From: Tillus elongatus
Lineage: Eukaryota; Arthropoda; Insecta; Coleoptera; Cleridae
DNA: 64,000 nt
Assembly (NCBI GenBank): GCA_964006375.1
Contig: OZ023269.1
Location: forward strand, 6,766,426-6,830,425
Reading direction: 5' to 3'
The notes beneath the pieces were generated by a model that saw nothing but the letters and a program-made list of their open reading frames with translations, was not told the DNA's origin and searched no databases. Below are positions 48,640 to 58,085 of the stretch, piece by piece; position 1 is the stretch's first letter; each line of letters starts with the position of its first letter. The translations under genes were made by a program, and so were the position numbers.

Positions 48640-49868
48640 GTCTGGATGAAAGTGAATTTTCATAAAAAATTTCTCAATAGTAAATATGTTTTTAATGCAA
48701 GCAGGCTTCAATTTGGTTACCGGTATCACTTATACAGTAGAAACAATGTACCATATTTTATCAAAATAACTTATTGTTCAAAAATGTACAAAAATTTTCC
48801 GAAAATAAACTTGAAATGTTTCCGAGAAAACTGGTTTCCTAGCCAACTAACTTTAGATTAATAGCAAATTGAGTTATTGAAATTTGAAGCATTTAATGAA
48901 AATTCGCTACCAAAACGCACTTACTGCCTCTTGATTTTTTTTAGAAACATGCATCATATTTCGATGAAAAATGCAAAAATGCAATGATATAAGGAATGAT
49001 CGAAAAAAAAATGTAGGTATCACCAACGACTTATGAGCCACCCTGCGATTGTCAAAATAGTTTTATAAGATGCAGCTCAAAACACCTATAATTACGGTAT
49101 ACAATTTTTTCTCGTATCTTACATAATAACAATTATATTGACCTTTACCGTAGAAATGCGTTACCCTGTATATATGTAAACAGATAAAAACTGAAACTAA
49201 ACAGGGATATGGATTTTAGGGGGCCTAGTTTGCACTCATTTGAAGAAAGCTTTTTAAAATTCAAAAGTCGCGGTCTCCTCAATAACGATTTTTTTCTATG
49301 AAAATTAGCTAAAAATCATAGACCGTTAAACCATAAACTTAACTGAAACTACTGCCAAAGCATCAGAAAGGGTTCTATTGAAATGAATTTTCTGGAAATA
49401 TTTTAGTAAAATGAAGGACTATGACGGTTAAACTGAAACTTAAGGGTTTGCAGAACACTATTTCAGATTATTTTTCTTGCGACATTTTCTTTACATAATC
49501 CGTATTGGCCTCAGGTTCTTTGCCTAAATGTTGCCAATTTTGACGTTTCAAACCCGACTTTGAGGTTTGGAGGAAAACCCCTTTTTTTTCTATAAATGCC
49601 TATAACATTTTGTATCTAAGCTTACAGACCTACGTGGCTCACTATTTATAATACAAACACGTTACCAAATTTGGTTGCCCTTACTTTGTTATTTCCGGAG
49701 ATATAATTTTCCGAAAGAAAACATTTTCGGGGAAAACTTGGGCCCATTTTCCTCGCTAACGAACTTATCTAAGCCACTTGCAAAAGGGAGGTACTAGGTA
49801 CATACGAAATTTGAGCAAAATCGGCATTATTTTTGAGTTATCGGTGTGATACATACATACATACATAT

Positions 49869-49955
<87 letters not shown>

Positions 49956-50045
49956 AAATGACCTCGGATATGTGTTTTAGGGGGCCTAGTTCGCGCTTAT
50001 TTGAAGAAATCATTTCAAAATTGAAAAGTCGTTATCTCCTGACGT
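48640..50045 (+). repeat. modular repeat, longest form A-B-E-C-D-(TA)n-E
   Basis: Contains two block E units: an internal one (49,190-49,320, with CCTGTATATATGTAAACAG before it, unexpanded) and the terminal one after (TA)n (49,851-49,952, preceded by CATACATACATACATAT). C and D lie between them. This form may be ancestral, with shorter forms made by deletion between the E units. Confidence 0.85.
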
Positions 50046-50165
50046 CAAGGTTAATGATACAAAAGAGATGAAGACCTCATTTTATACCTATTTTTTCGTA
50101 GAATAGTATCATGTTAACAAGAAATCCATGACATACTTGTTGAATACATCCAATCCGATATAGCA

Positions 50166-50428
50166 ATCAACAAACTGTCACTAAGTGAAGATTGGCACCT
50201 GTGATGAGCACTGATAAGTACACTTGGAGAATCCAAATCACCAGAACACATCTTTTTTAAGACCTAAAGATTGTTTCACTAACAAAGTTAGCGTCATCAG
50301 AGTATGAAAAATTCTCCTTTTTTCATCCACTGTGACGCTAACTGTGTTAGTGAAACGATCGTCAGATCTTTAAAAAGATGTGTTGTGGTGATTTGGGTTT
50401 TCCAAGTGTACTTATCAACAAACTGTCA
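50166..50428. mobile_element. head-to-head pair of Penelope-like ends with 15-bp duplication
   Basis: Two copies of the Penelope-like 3' unit in opposite orientation (minus about 50,190-50,315; plus about 50,318-50,413) form a palindrome-like insertion. It is flanked by the perfect 15-bp repeat ATCAACAAACTGTCA at 50,166-50,180 and 50,414-50,428. Minus hammerhead-like core 50,263-50,303 (CTGATGA intact); plus core about 50,329-50,374 (core mutated to CTGTGA). Confidence 0.75.
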
Positions 50429-51114
50429 TTGTACAAGTTCTCCAGCATATGTTTTGTTCAAACAATAGGTTATGATGAAGATATATAAATGGACAGAAAA
50501 ATGATATGATGTTCTGTTACTATGCCAGTAACAGAAATGTCGATTAAGCTACTGAAATGTATTTTCAACGATACATGGAAAGAAGACAGCCCGATAAAAG
50601 ACTTTTTGCGAAACTGGAAATCGATCTTAAGGTTTACGGTTCGTTCAACAAACCAAAACTGAAAACGAAAAATTCCATTTCAGCTAACATACAGAACCAA
50701 ACTATTATTTCTGCTAATATTATGTTTCTTGTTTTATCCAACACTACTAAGGCATTCTTATATATCTCAATGATTTTCAAGTACTGTGATTTTTTATTGT
50801 GAGCGAAACATATAATTTACATACATGACGATAAGTGTAAAAAAAAAGGAAATAACTGGCGGAAACATGATATGATAAAGTAACAAGCCTTCATTACCTT
50901 TAAATTATGATTATGGTGATAAACTCGTGGTGCCTTTTGATCAGTAAAAACTGATTTACTTAAAATTGTATTTTATCGCAAGTTATTACCTTTGAAGGTG
51001 TCGCGATAACTTTTTGGCCAAGAGTTTATCTTTAGTGAGGTAGTATTTCTACCAGACCTACAACAGTACTTGCATCTTTAATTCCTTAGCCTCAAAAATT
51101 TACTTTGTTTCCAG
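50429..51114. other. end of Hand intron 1, nothing recognised
   Basis: Polypyrimidine/acceptor TTTACTTTGTTTCCAG at its end. Short open frames look incidental. Confidence 0.5.
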
Positions 51115-51279
51115 ATGGCAGCACTGTGGGCACTGGAGACGAGTCAAATTTTTGGTCCAGCAGTCCTAGATCAGATTCACCTTCACCAAATAGATCACTT
51201 CCTAATCAAGTTGTAGGCCCCTATCATATTTACACACCAATAACCTATTCAAATGAAAATAGGCACATGTACAGATCAG
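51115..51279 (+). CDS. Hand: Hand, second coding exon
   Basis: An exon bounded by acceptor TTTGTTTCCAG|AT and donor ATCAG|GTAAAT. Its frame (DGSTVGTGDESNFWSSSPRS ... QVVGPYHIYTPITYS) is open throughout and enters in phase 1 and leaves in phase 1. It precedes the bHLH exon, which needs exactly one incoming base. The Ser/Pro/Tyr-rich content suits the poorly conserved N-terminal half of Hand proteins. I cannot align it to a specific ortholog from memory, so assignment rests on phase, splice sites and position. The frame that starts with ATG at the acceptor hits a stop and is rejected. Confidence 0.7.
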
Positions 51280-51367
51280 GTAAATTTTTTATCTATTTAT
51301 AGATGAATTATTTAAATATTCAGTTTTGTTTAAAGTGCTTTTCACCGTGCAGCTTTTATTTAATTCA

Positions 51368-51470
51368 GTTGGGTATGCCCCAGGGCTTAGTTTTATCACC
51401 AGTTGTATTTCTTTGTTATTTTAATAGGAATTGTAAGTTTCACACGGACATAGTTTTGTCGCTAATTTTA
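51368..51470 (+). pseudogene. tiny reverse transcriptase fragment
   Basis: Translates QLGMPQGLVLSPVVFLCYFN, the motif-B region of a LINE reverse transcriptase; no flanking motifs. Confidence 0.5.
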
Positions 51471-52030
51471 AAATGATTTTCAATCAAAATAAAATGGATC
51501 TATGACATTTCCAAAATAATATAATTGGAGATTCTAGTCTTATAAAGGACATGGTGGCTGTTAAAAAAACGAATCCAAACAAGATATATGGTTTATTGTA
51601 AGCATATGATAAATTTACATCTCTCCACTTCAAAATACTTCCTTTTTCTATCTATACATCGTTGCACGCGTGTGATTAAACCTCTATATATCACAGTGAG
51701 CTAAATGTGGCGGAGAACAAGGGTGTTCAAGCGTTATACAGTGTGGACCATATGTAATGGATAAAAATATTTTCTCAGTCAATATTTATATAATTAAAAA
51801 CCCTGAAACAGATCAATTTTTTAATTTTAAATTACACTTAGCGGCACAAAAATTTTACCCCTTGCTTTAACCCACTCAGCCTAAATTTTCAAATCGGAAG
51901 GGTAGGTAGGTTTGTGACACCTCATTTGAAATGAATTTTCATTCTCTATTCGGGAGTCTCTTTTCCGGACTATGTTACAGTTGCCCCATTTAAGGAGATA
52001 ATGACATTTGCAATTTTACATGAATCTTTT
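51471..52030. other. Hand intron 2, nothing recognised
   Basis: No feature supported. Confidence 0.5.
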
Positions 52031-52034
52031 ATTT

Positions 52035-52790
52035 TTGAAAACAGAATTTCTAAAATAAATACAATTAAAAACTAAAATAGGTTCATAGTAAATGCTCAAA
52101 CGGTAAACCATTCATTTCCTGACAATATGCAAGACGGTTTCTAAATTCCCCGAGAACACTGTATAACCTGAGGACTTATTTGTTCAACTTCTTCCTGAAT
52201 CCTACCCTTTAAATCTTCTACATTATCTGGTCTGCTGACGTATACTCTCGACTTCAAATAGCCCCACAAAAGAAATCTAGTGCAGTCATGTCAAAAGAAC
52301 GGGCTGGCCACTGTACTGCACTACGCCCAGCAATTCATCTGTCAGGTCGTGTTAGGTCAGGCCACACAACGTTTAAATAGGTTCTACTATGATTTGAAAA
52401 ATGTGGTGTCGCTCCGTCCTGATGAAACCAAATATGCCGATCAATTTCATTTGGATTACCGTCAGCAGGATATAGTCTTTTAGGTATTTGTACTAAAAAA
52501 TTTACCAGAAATCTTAGGTAACCGTCGGCATTTAAGCAACCGTCAAAAAATAGGGACCGACTATTTGATTTTCAATAATCCCAGCTCAACCGTTCACTTT
52601 CCTAGGATATTGAGGGTTGCCTCCATCAATCATTGAGGATTTGGTTCTGCGCCAGTACCAACTATTTTGTCTCCTGACGGTGCCATTTAAACAAAATGTC
52701 ACTTCGTCAGAGAAAAGAATTCTGTTTTTAAACTGACGGTTTGGTTGACATATATGCTGTATATACAGATGACCCGCTCAGGGCCACTCA
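52035..52790 (-). pseudogene. mariner/Tc-type transposase, multiply broken
   Basis: The minus strand, from 52,740 down: ILFSDEVTFCLNGTVRRQNS, NPQYPRKVNG, ENQIVGPYFL, HIWFHQDGATPHFSNHSRTY, a decayed SPD-type region, and YLKSRVYVSRPDNVEDLKGR to QVIQCSRGI. The block order is the same as in the transposase at 1-747. The second catalytic Asp (HQDGATPHF) is kept here, unlike that copy. Several stops and frameshifts. In Hand intron 2, antisense. Confidence 0.8.
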
Positions 52791-53164
52791 CCAAGGTATC
52801 TCGTAAGCTAGAATAGTTGCGAAGTCTTTTAAATAAATAAAAAAACGTTGCGCATTTTTAAGGTCTTTAAGCTTTGACCTACGGAAATTTTGACAGCGTG
52901 CCTGTTATTGCGTTTTAATATTCTTGAAACTATACTCTTTGAGATAGTGATTTCCTAATAAATTTCTAGCTAGTTATAATACATTAATTTAATTGTTTTC
53001 GTCTGGTTAGCGTTTCTTTTTGGTGTTTTAAATATTACAATCAGACGTGACTTCCTTATTTATAAATTTTGCTTCCCTAAAAACTTTTCCTGAATTAATT
53101 GAATGTCTTTGTTTAAAACAAGAAATACAACTTGTAGACACTGGAAATTCTCTCCATATCCCAT

Positions 53165-53494
53165 TTATCTACCAAGAGGAACAGCTTTCTCCTGGAGAAA
53201 TAGACCACTTATAGCAATCTTTGCGTGCATCTGATATTTGAACCAATCAAACAATGCTTTGTCCAAGTTGTCCATGTCGGTTGTTTTTAGACTTTTTCTT
53301 TTCTTGTCAATAGTGTTGGAATCACTAACCTGGACAATAGTATTCTCGCACTTTAAAATTGGTGATAATGTAGACAATGCAATACTATACTGCCTACAAA
53401 CATCACTTTTTTTCGTTCCCGTTTTCACTTGTTTTAACATCGACATTTTCTTTTCAATGGTAAGACGTTTTATTTTATTACCGCACGCGGGCAT
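53165..53494 (-). pseudogene. pogo/Tigger-type transposase N-terminus (CENP-B-like HTH)
   Basis: 109 codons from ATG: KRLTIEKKMSMLKQVKTGTK and SDVCRQYSIALSTLSPILK form a psq-type helix-turn-helix; DNLDKALFDWFKYQMHAKIA and ISGLFLQEKA match the start of the second CENP-B HTH. The frame ends there, so the DDE domain is missing. Such a domain binds transposon ends. A host gene is unlikely because it lies among repeats in Hand intron 2. Confidence 0.75.
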
Positions 53495-53499
53495 TCCGT

Positions 53500-53875
53500 A
53501 AACAAGGCTCTATTGACCTGCCTCAATCGCGCGGTGATAGAAAACTGATCGGAATAAGGCCCCAGTTTCAAGATTTAAATAGAAAAACAAAAAGCCATAC
53601 AAATGTACAGTTGTCACCAACTAATTGATGTTGATTTCAAGTGGTAGGAAGGACTCTAGCATTGTCTGAGTGGAAGAACCCATAAATAATTTCTCTTGTG
53701 TTGTGTACAGTAAAATGTATTACCCAATAGTGTTTTCTCAATCAAGAAATATGTGCATCTAGTCCTAGTGTGTTTGAATGGTCATATTTTTCGGTAGAGA
53801 GGCAACGAAATTCACAGAAAGATGAAGACCTCTTGTTTACTTTCGCACATCTGTGTATCCCAATAAACAGTTCGG
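53500..53875. other. probable terminal part of Tigger element and spacer
   Basis: Just upstream of the transposase start; I could not find a matching terminal inverted repeat. Otherwise unassigned. Confidence 0.4.
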
Positions 53876-53877
53876 GA

Positions 53878-54328
53878 CGCAGCAAGTGCGTTATGGTAGT
53901 GATTTCTTATTAAATGTTGCAAAGTTGAATAACTCAATTTTCTATACACTTAGAAAGTTTAGGTTTGGTATGTAGTAAGGCCTTTACTCAGGTATCCACC
54001 AAATTTCATTTAAATAACTGTGTAATATTCGGAGAAAAAATGTTTTCGAAAGAAAATTCAAAATCTGAATAACTCAATTTTATATTAACTTAGAAAATTA
54101 AGTTTGGTATGTGGTAAGGTCTCTTCCAAGGCAATATATCTAGTAAATTTCATTAAAACAGCTTTGTAATTTTTGTAGAAAAAAATTTTTTTCGAAAGAA
54201 AACTCAAAATTTTTTAAGAAAACCTAGTCCGATTTTCCTGGATAACGAACTCATCCAAGCCATTAATAAAAGAAAGGCACTTGCCGAGTTTCATCGAGAT
54301 CGGTTAAATATTTTTTTAGTTCACCGAT

Positions 54329-54414
<86 letters not shown>
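53878..54414 (+). repeat. modular repeat, short subfamily, up to (TA)n
   Basis: GGGACGCAGCAAGTGCGTTA start, tandem D-like units (AAGTTTGGTATGTGGTAAGG), the D end (TTCCTGGATAACGAACTCAT), and (TA)n 54,331-54,414. Its block E is probably the one at 55,325-55,450, separated by the Penelope-like insert and a second satellite tract. Confidence 0.8.
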
Positions 54415-54418
<4 letters not shown>

Positions 54419-54962
54419 CAAGGAGAAAGGTTAAGGGCAAGGCCACAAGGAGACAACCGCATACACGTGTTTCAAGCTTATTAGCTATCATCAGTACGGT
54501 ATAGCCAGGTGATGATGGGAACACTCTGGATGAAAAAGCAAAATACACGGAGTCACAACAGGCAACCAGTGCACATTTGCAGCATCATTAGGAAGACCCT
54601 CCGTGTATTTTTGCTTCTTCATCCAGAGTGTTCCCATCATCACCTGGCTATACCGTACTGATGATAGCTAATAAGCTTGAACATGTGTATGCGGTTGTCT
54701 CTTTGCGGCCTTGCCCTTAATCTTTCTCCTTGTATAGTATACAAAAATGCCGTGTTAAAAAATCGTGTTATATATAGTATGGTTTGGTTGTTGCCCTCGA
54801 ATTGAGGGTATTCCTAATGATGCTGCAAATGTGCACTGGTTGCCTGTTGTGACTGATGATAGCTAATAAGCTTGAAACACGTGTATGCGGTTGTCTTCTT
54901 ACGGCCTTGCTCTTAACCTTTCTCCTTGTACAGTATACAGAAATGCCGTGTTAAAAAATCCT
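54415..54962. mobile_element. Penelope-like palindrome with three hammerhead-like motifs
   Basis: Left arm (54,417-54,551) and right arm (54,600-54,738) are inverted copies of about 135 bp (ACGGTATAGCCAGGTGATGA against TCATCACCTGGCTATACCGT). The spacer TCACAACAGGCAACCAGTGC recurs inverted near 54,840, followed by a third partial unit to 54,962. There is no coding sequence. Inverted and tandem partial copies are usual for Penelope-like elements. Confidence 0.65.
54456..54500 (-). ncRNA. hammerhead-ribozyme-like motif (family 2), best copy
   Basis: Minus strand: ACCGTA (stem I 5'), CTGATGA, TAGCT-AATA-AGCTT (stem II, 4 bp plus a U-U mismatch next to the core), GAA, ACACGTGT (stem III, self-complementary), A at the cleavage position, TGCGGT (stem I 3', 6 bp including one G-U). 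All core nucleotides of a type I minimal hammerhead are in place. Other copies: 54,652-54,695 (GAAAC changed to GAAC) and 54,853-54,891 (stem I lost). Confidence 0.6.
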
Positions 54963-55070
<108 letters not shown>

Positions 55071-55324
55071 CATAATCATTTATTAGTGGTCAAATTTATA
55101 TATTATGCCTTACAAAGAAGCTGTCCTTGTGCTTATATCAACATAATTTTGTAAAATCCTCAATCAAACTGTCAAATCAATGTTATTTAATGTCACTTTC
55201 TGAATTTTGATCGATCTTGCTTTTTATTCTCTTTCTTCTCCCACAAACATTTCTATAGCCGTTACAAAGACTTATCTTCACCCTCGCCTCATTATTTCTC
55301 TTTATTTCAACCAAACCTTCTTAA

Positions 55325-55450
55325 AAAAATATAATTGACCCCGGATATGGGTTCGAGGGGACCTAGTTGGCGCTCATTTAAAAAAAATTCAAAGTCTCAC
55401 CATCGATACGTATATTAGTGAATTTTTTAAATAAAAATTCACTAAAAATG
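55325..55450 (+). repeat. modular repeat block E with hairpin
   Basis: TTGACCCCGGATATGGGTTC, CTCACCATCGATACG and hairpin TAGTGAATTTTTTAAATAAA then AATTCACTA. The CATCGATAC variant is shared with the short-subfamily copy at 7,641. Confidence 0.8.
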
Positions 55451-55805
55451 TGGACGGGTCAGCGTAATAATTATCTCGCTAAAAACTAAATCGTCTAAAA
55501 AGCGGTCTCGTTAATTCAGAAACATTTTAGCATCGTCTCTTACAGAAGTCCTTTCAAATCACTAAAATTTGCTGGTTAAATCTTCGTTAAATCTGCTCCT
55601 CGTAAAATCCAGACCCTACTGTACTTTAAAATGGCCAGATTACAGTAAATGTAACCGTCAAAGTCTACTATTTAGTGTACTCTGTTCTTCTAAATTGAAT
55701 TTTTCACCTATATGTGGAGCTATTACTTTTGTAAATCGCCATACCGCATATAAAACTTATATTAGCATTTTATATAGCAAAATTATAAAATACAATTTGT
55801 TTCAG

Positions 55806-55990
55806 CCTACCAAACAATAACTTCAGAAGCAGATTGTGGTACTCATATAGGGCCCCCATTTGTTAGAGTTGTAAAAAGAAGAACGACAGCGAACAAAAAA
55901 GAACGAAGACGAACACAGTCCATAAATAACGCATATGCAGATTTAAGGGACTGTATTCCAAATGTGCCTGCCGATACGAAATTATCAAAG
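55806..55990 (+). CDS. Hand: Hand, bHLH exon (basic region, helix 1, loop)
   Basis: Acceptor TTTGTTTCAG|CC at 55,806 and donor TCAAAG|GTAAGG at 55,991. It enters with two bases that complete a codon begun in the previous exon and then codes 61 residues. [20 protein letters not shown] is the DNA-contacting basic region, followed by [19 protein letters not shown] (helix 1 and loop). This is nearly identical to vertebrate HAND1/HAND2 over the same stretch, and [12 protein letters not shown] is diagnostic of Hand among bHLH factors. Hand acts in the nucleus as a dimer on E-boxes, in heart, circulatory and visceral muscle development. It ends in phase 0 and splices to 57,476. Confidence 0.95.
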
Positions 55991-56300
55991 GTAAGGGATA
56001 ATTAAACATTGTTTAAGGAACAAGGAGATTGGAGATTATTAGGGAACACACTGTATAATGATTAACATGACGTTATAAAAAACTTACTTTAATAACACAG
56101 AAGAACTACATACTGTGCAACTGCATAAATAATAATCATTTCTTACAAATAATATTGACTATATACACAACCTCTTTAAGTCAGATCTAATTACACATAA
56201 AAATACAATTATTGCAATATCGCTTAAGTTTCTAAAATACGAAGATAAATACAAAGTTGCATTGCTGCAGAGAAAATTGCAATCTCACAAATAGAAATAA
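55991..56300. other. Hand intron 3, first part, nothing recognised
   Basis: No feature supported. Confidence 0.5.
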
Positions 56301-56304
56301 TGTA

Positions 56305-56463
56305 TTGATTGTTGTTGCCCTTACTTGGTGAAACTTGTTCATACTACATACAGACTTGGAGACTACTTCTCTGGCTTCACTGTTGGTTTTCGTTGGTGAA
56401 GGACGTAGCCAGCGCGTAACCGAACTGGAGCAAGTGGCTCTTACGAATTCTGGATGTTCTAGG
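56305..56463. repeat. dispersed repeat, copy 1 (in Hand intron 3)
   Basis: TTGATTGTTGTTGCCCTTAC and ACTACATACAGACTTGGAGA are shared with 61,033-61,197 in the same orientation, about 155 bp. Type unknown. Confidence 0.7.
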
Positions 56464-57475
56464 ATGTTCTTCAACGTTTCTGTGACTCTCAGTCTGAGAA
56501 TGCTGTCAAGCAGCGAAACTAAGTATAATTTTCTGTGTAGAAAATTTGTAAGCTTATTGCACGGGAATCATAAAATGCTTTATTTGAGAAACGAAAAGTT
56601 AATGTTTAAGCACCCGATTAAATTTTGTTTGTCAAATAATGCATTGTAAAATGAATGTCAATTGCAAATTTTACCGTTATTTTCATCATTGATAAGTACC
56701 TCATTTATTTGACGTTGTCAAAAGCTTATGGTTATCGAAGTATTCAATTTCAGTGAGTTTTTTATAACACTGACAACACTGCTTATGCCAGAGGTAGCCA
56801 GTCGTTGGATCCGATGCGAGAGGCCTCTGTTATACAATTGCCTAACTTGTCATCTCTCAGCTCAGTGACAATACAGTTGCACTTGTACTGAATTTGCCTC
56901 TGGCAGTTGAAGAAATCGTATTGTGTGGACACTAAATAAAAACGTAATTTAAAAAAAAACTAGAAGGGCTACATACTTAGATTTGATTGCAATCGAATCT
57001 TTACATGTTCCTGCAGGTAATGAATAGTCAAAATCATCTCTTTTGGAACATGTTTGTATATATAATCTTATCTAAATCATTGGAATATTTAAGTAAATTT
57101 CAATTAATTATAACTAATTACACAAAACATTTTTTGAAATTTGCGAACATTCATCACCATTTGTGGTTTGTCTAAATTACGCAGCTTTTTAAATTGTTCC
57201 CGTAGACCTACTATTTCTTGAGATAATTACAATTTAAAGAGGCCTTGTTTTCCTATACTAAAGTGATAGAAAAATGCTGCCCTTAATGGCGTAAATGCCA
57301 CAGCTATGAAATAAAATCTCAAAATAACAATTTTGTTTAATCCCTACGTGTTTTGATCTTGTTAACTGGCCATCTTAAGAGGGAGCTATCTATAATGTAC
57401 AAAACAAACGTTTTTAATATGTGCTGAGCTGCTTTTAAACTAACGCCAAAATAACATAATTAATTTTCATTCCAG
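56464..57475. other. Hand intron 3, remainder, nothing recognised
   Basis: Ends with acceptor TTTTCATTCCAG. Confidence 0.5.
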
Positions 57476-57655
57476 ATTAAAACTCTCCGATTAGCGACAT
57501 CGTACATCTCTTACTTGACGAAAGCCTTGGAAACAGATGATCCAGCAGGGGGGTTTAAGGCAGAATTGGGGTCAGTTTCTAGGAAATCGACAAACAATCC
57601 CGTGCAAGTAAATGACTGCTCCACTGGACAAATCTCACCTAAAAGCAATTTATCG
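57476..57655 (+). CDS. Hand: Hand, helix 2 exon
   Basis: Acceptor TTTTCATTCCAG|ATT and donor TTATCG|GTAAGC. It codes 60 residues in phase 0: IKTLRLATSYISYLTKALE is helix 2 of the bHLH and matches HAND proteins almost residue for residue. FKAELGSVSRKS follows, where vertebrate HANDs have FKAEIKK. The conserved Hand C-terminus (a Trp-Ala-Leu-Glu-type end) is not in this exon and was not found later in the window, so a further exon should lie beyond 64 kb. If the donor were not used, translation would stop at TAG four codons on; the consensus donor makes that less likely. Confidence 0.95.
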
Positions 57656-58085
57656 GTAAGCACGTAGCACACTAGCAAACTGTTCCTGTTTCCTGACTTC
57701 CGGGTTCTCTTTTACATTTTATACGAGGCTGTTATAAATTAAATCCCGACTGTGATTAAACTATCTTCTGGAATTTTTGAAAATATATATAATTCTCAAT
57801 TTTTAAATTATTTAATTTAGAGGTAAGTTCTGCCTCAGGTATTTTCTACTTCTGTTAATGATTTACAAGATATCGAAACTACGTCTCAGCTGGGACACCA
57901 TGCGTTAAGGGGGTTAATGGGACAATCAAGATTACATTTAAAACAGCCTCGTAATAAAAAAGTGTCTAGTAACACGGGGAAAGTATTAATATACAGATTT
58001 TCAAAAAAATCAGAACACCCACTCTTGATCAATTGTAATAAAATTTATACATAATATGTATTTAATCAAACCTAAAAATGGTTCT
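57656..58085. other. Hand intron 4, nothing recognised
   Basis: Presumed intron towards an exon outside the window. Confidence 0.5.

Noticed and set aside
50557..50802. 81-codon frame just upstream of Hand exon 2
   Set aside because: No splice sites in the needed phase and no domain; the exon at 22,067 fits better as first exon.
57656..57667. Reading Hand through the donor to TAG as a natural end
   Set aside because: Would lose the conserved Hand C-terminus, and the donor GTAAGC is consensus; kept only as an alternative.
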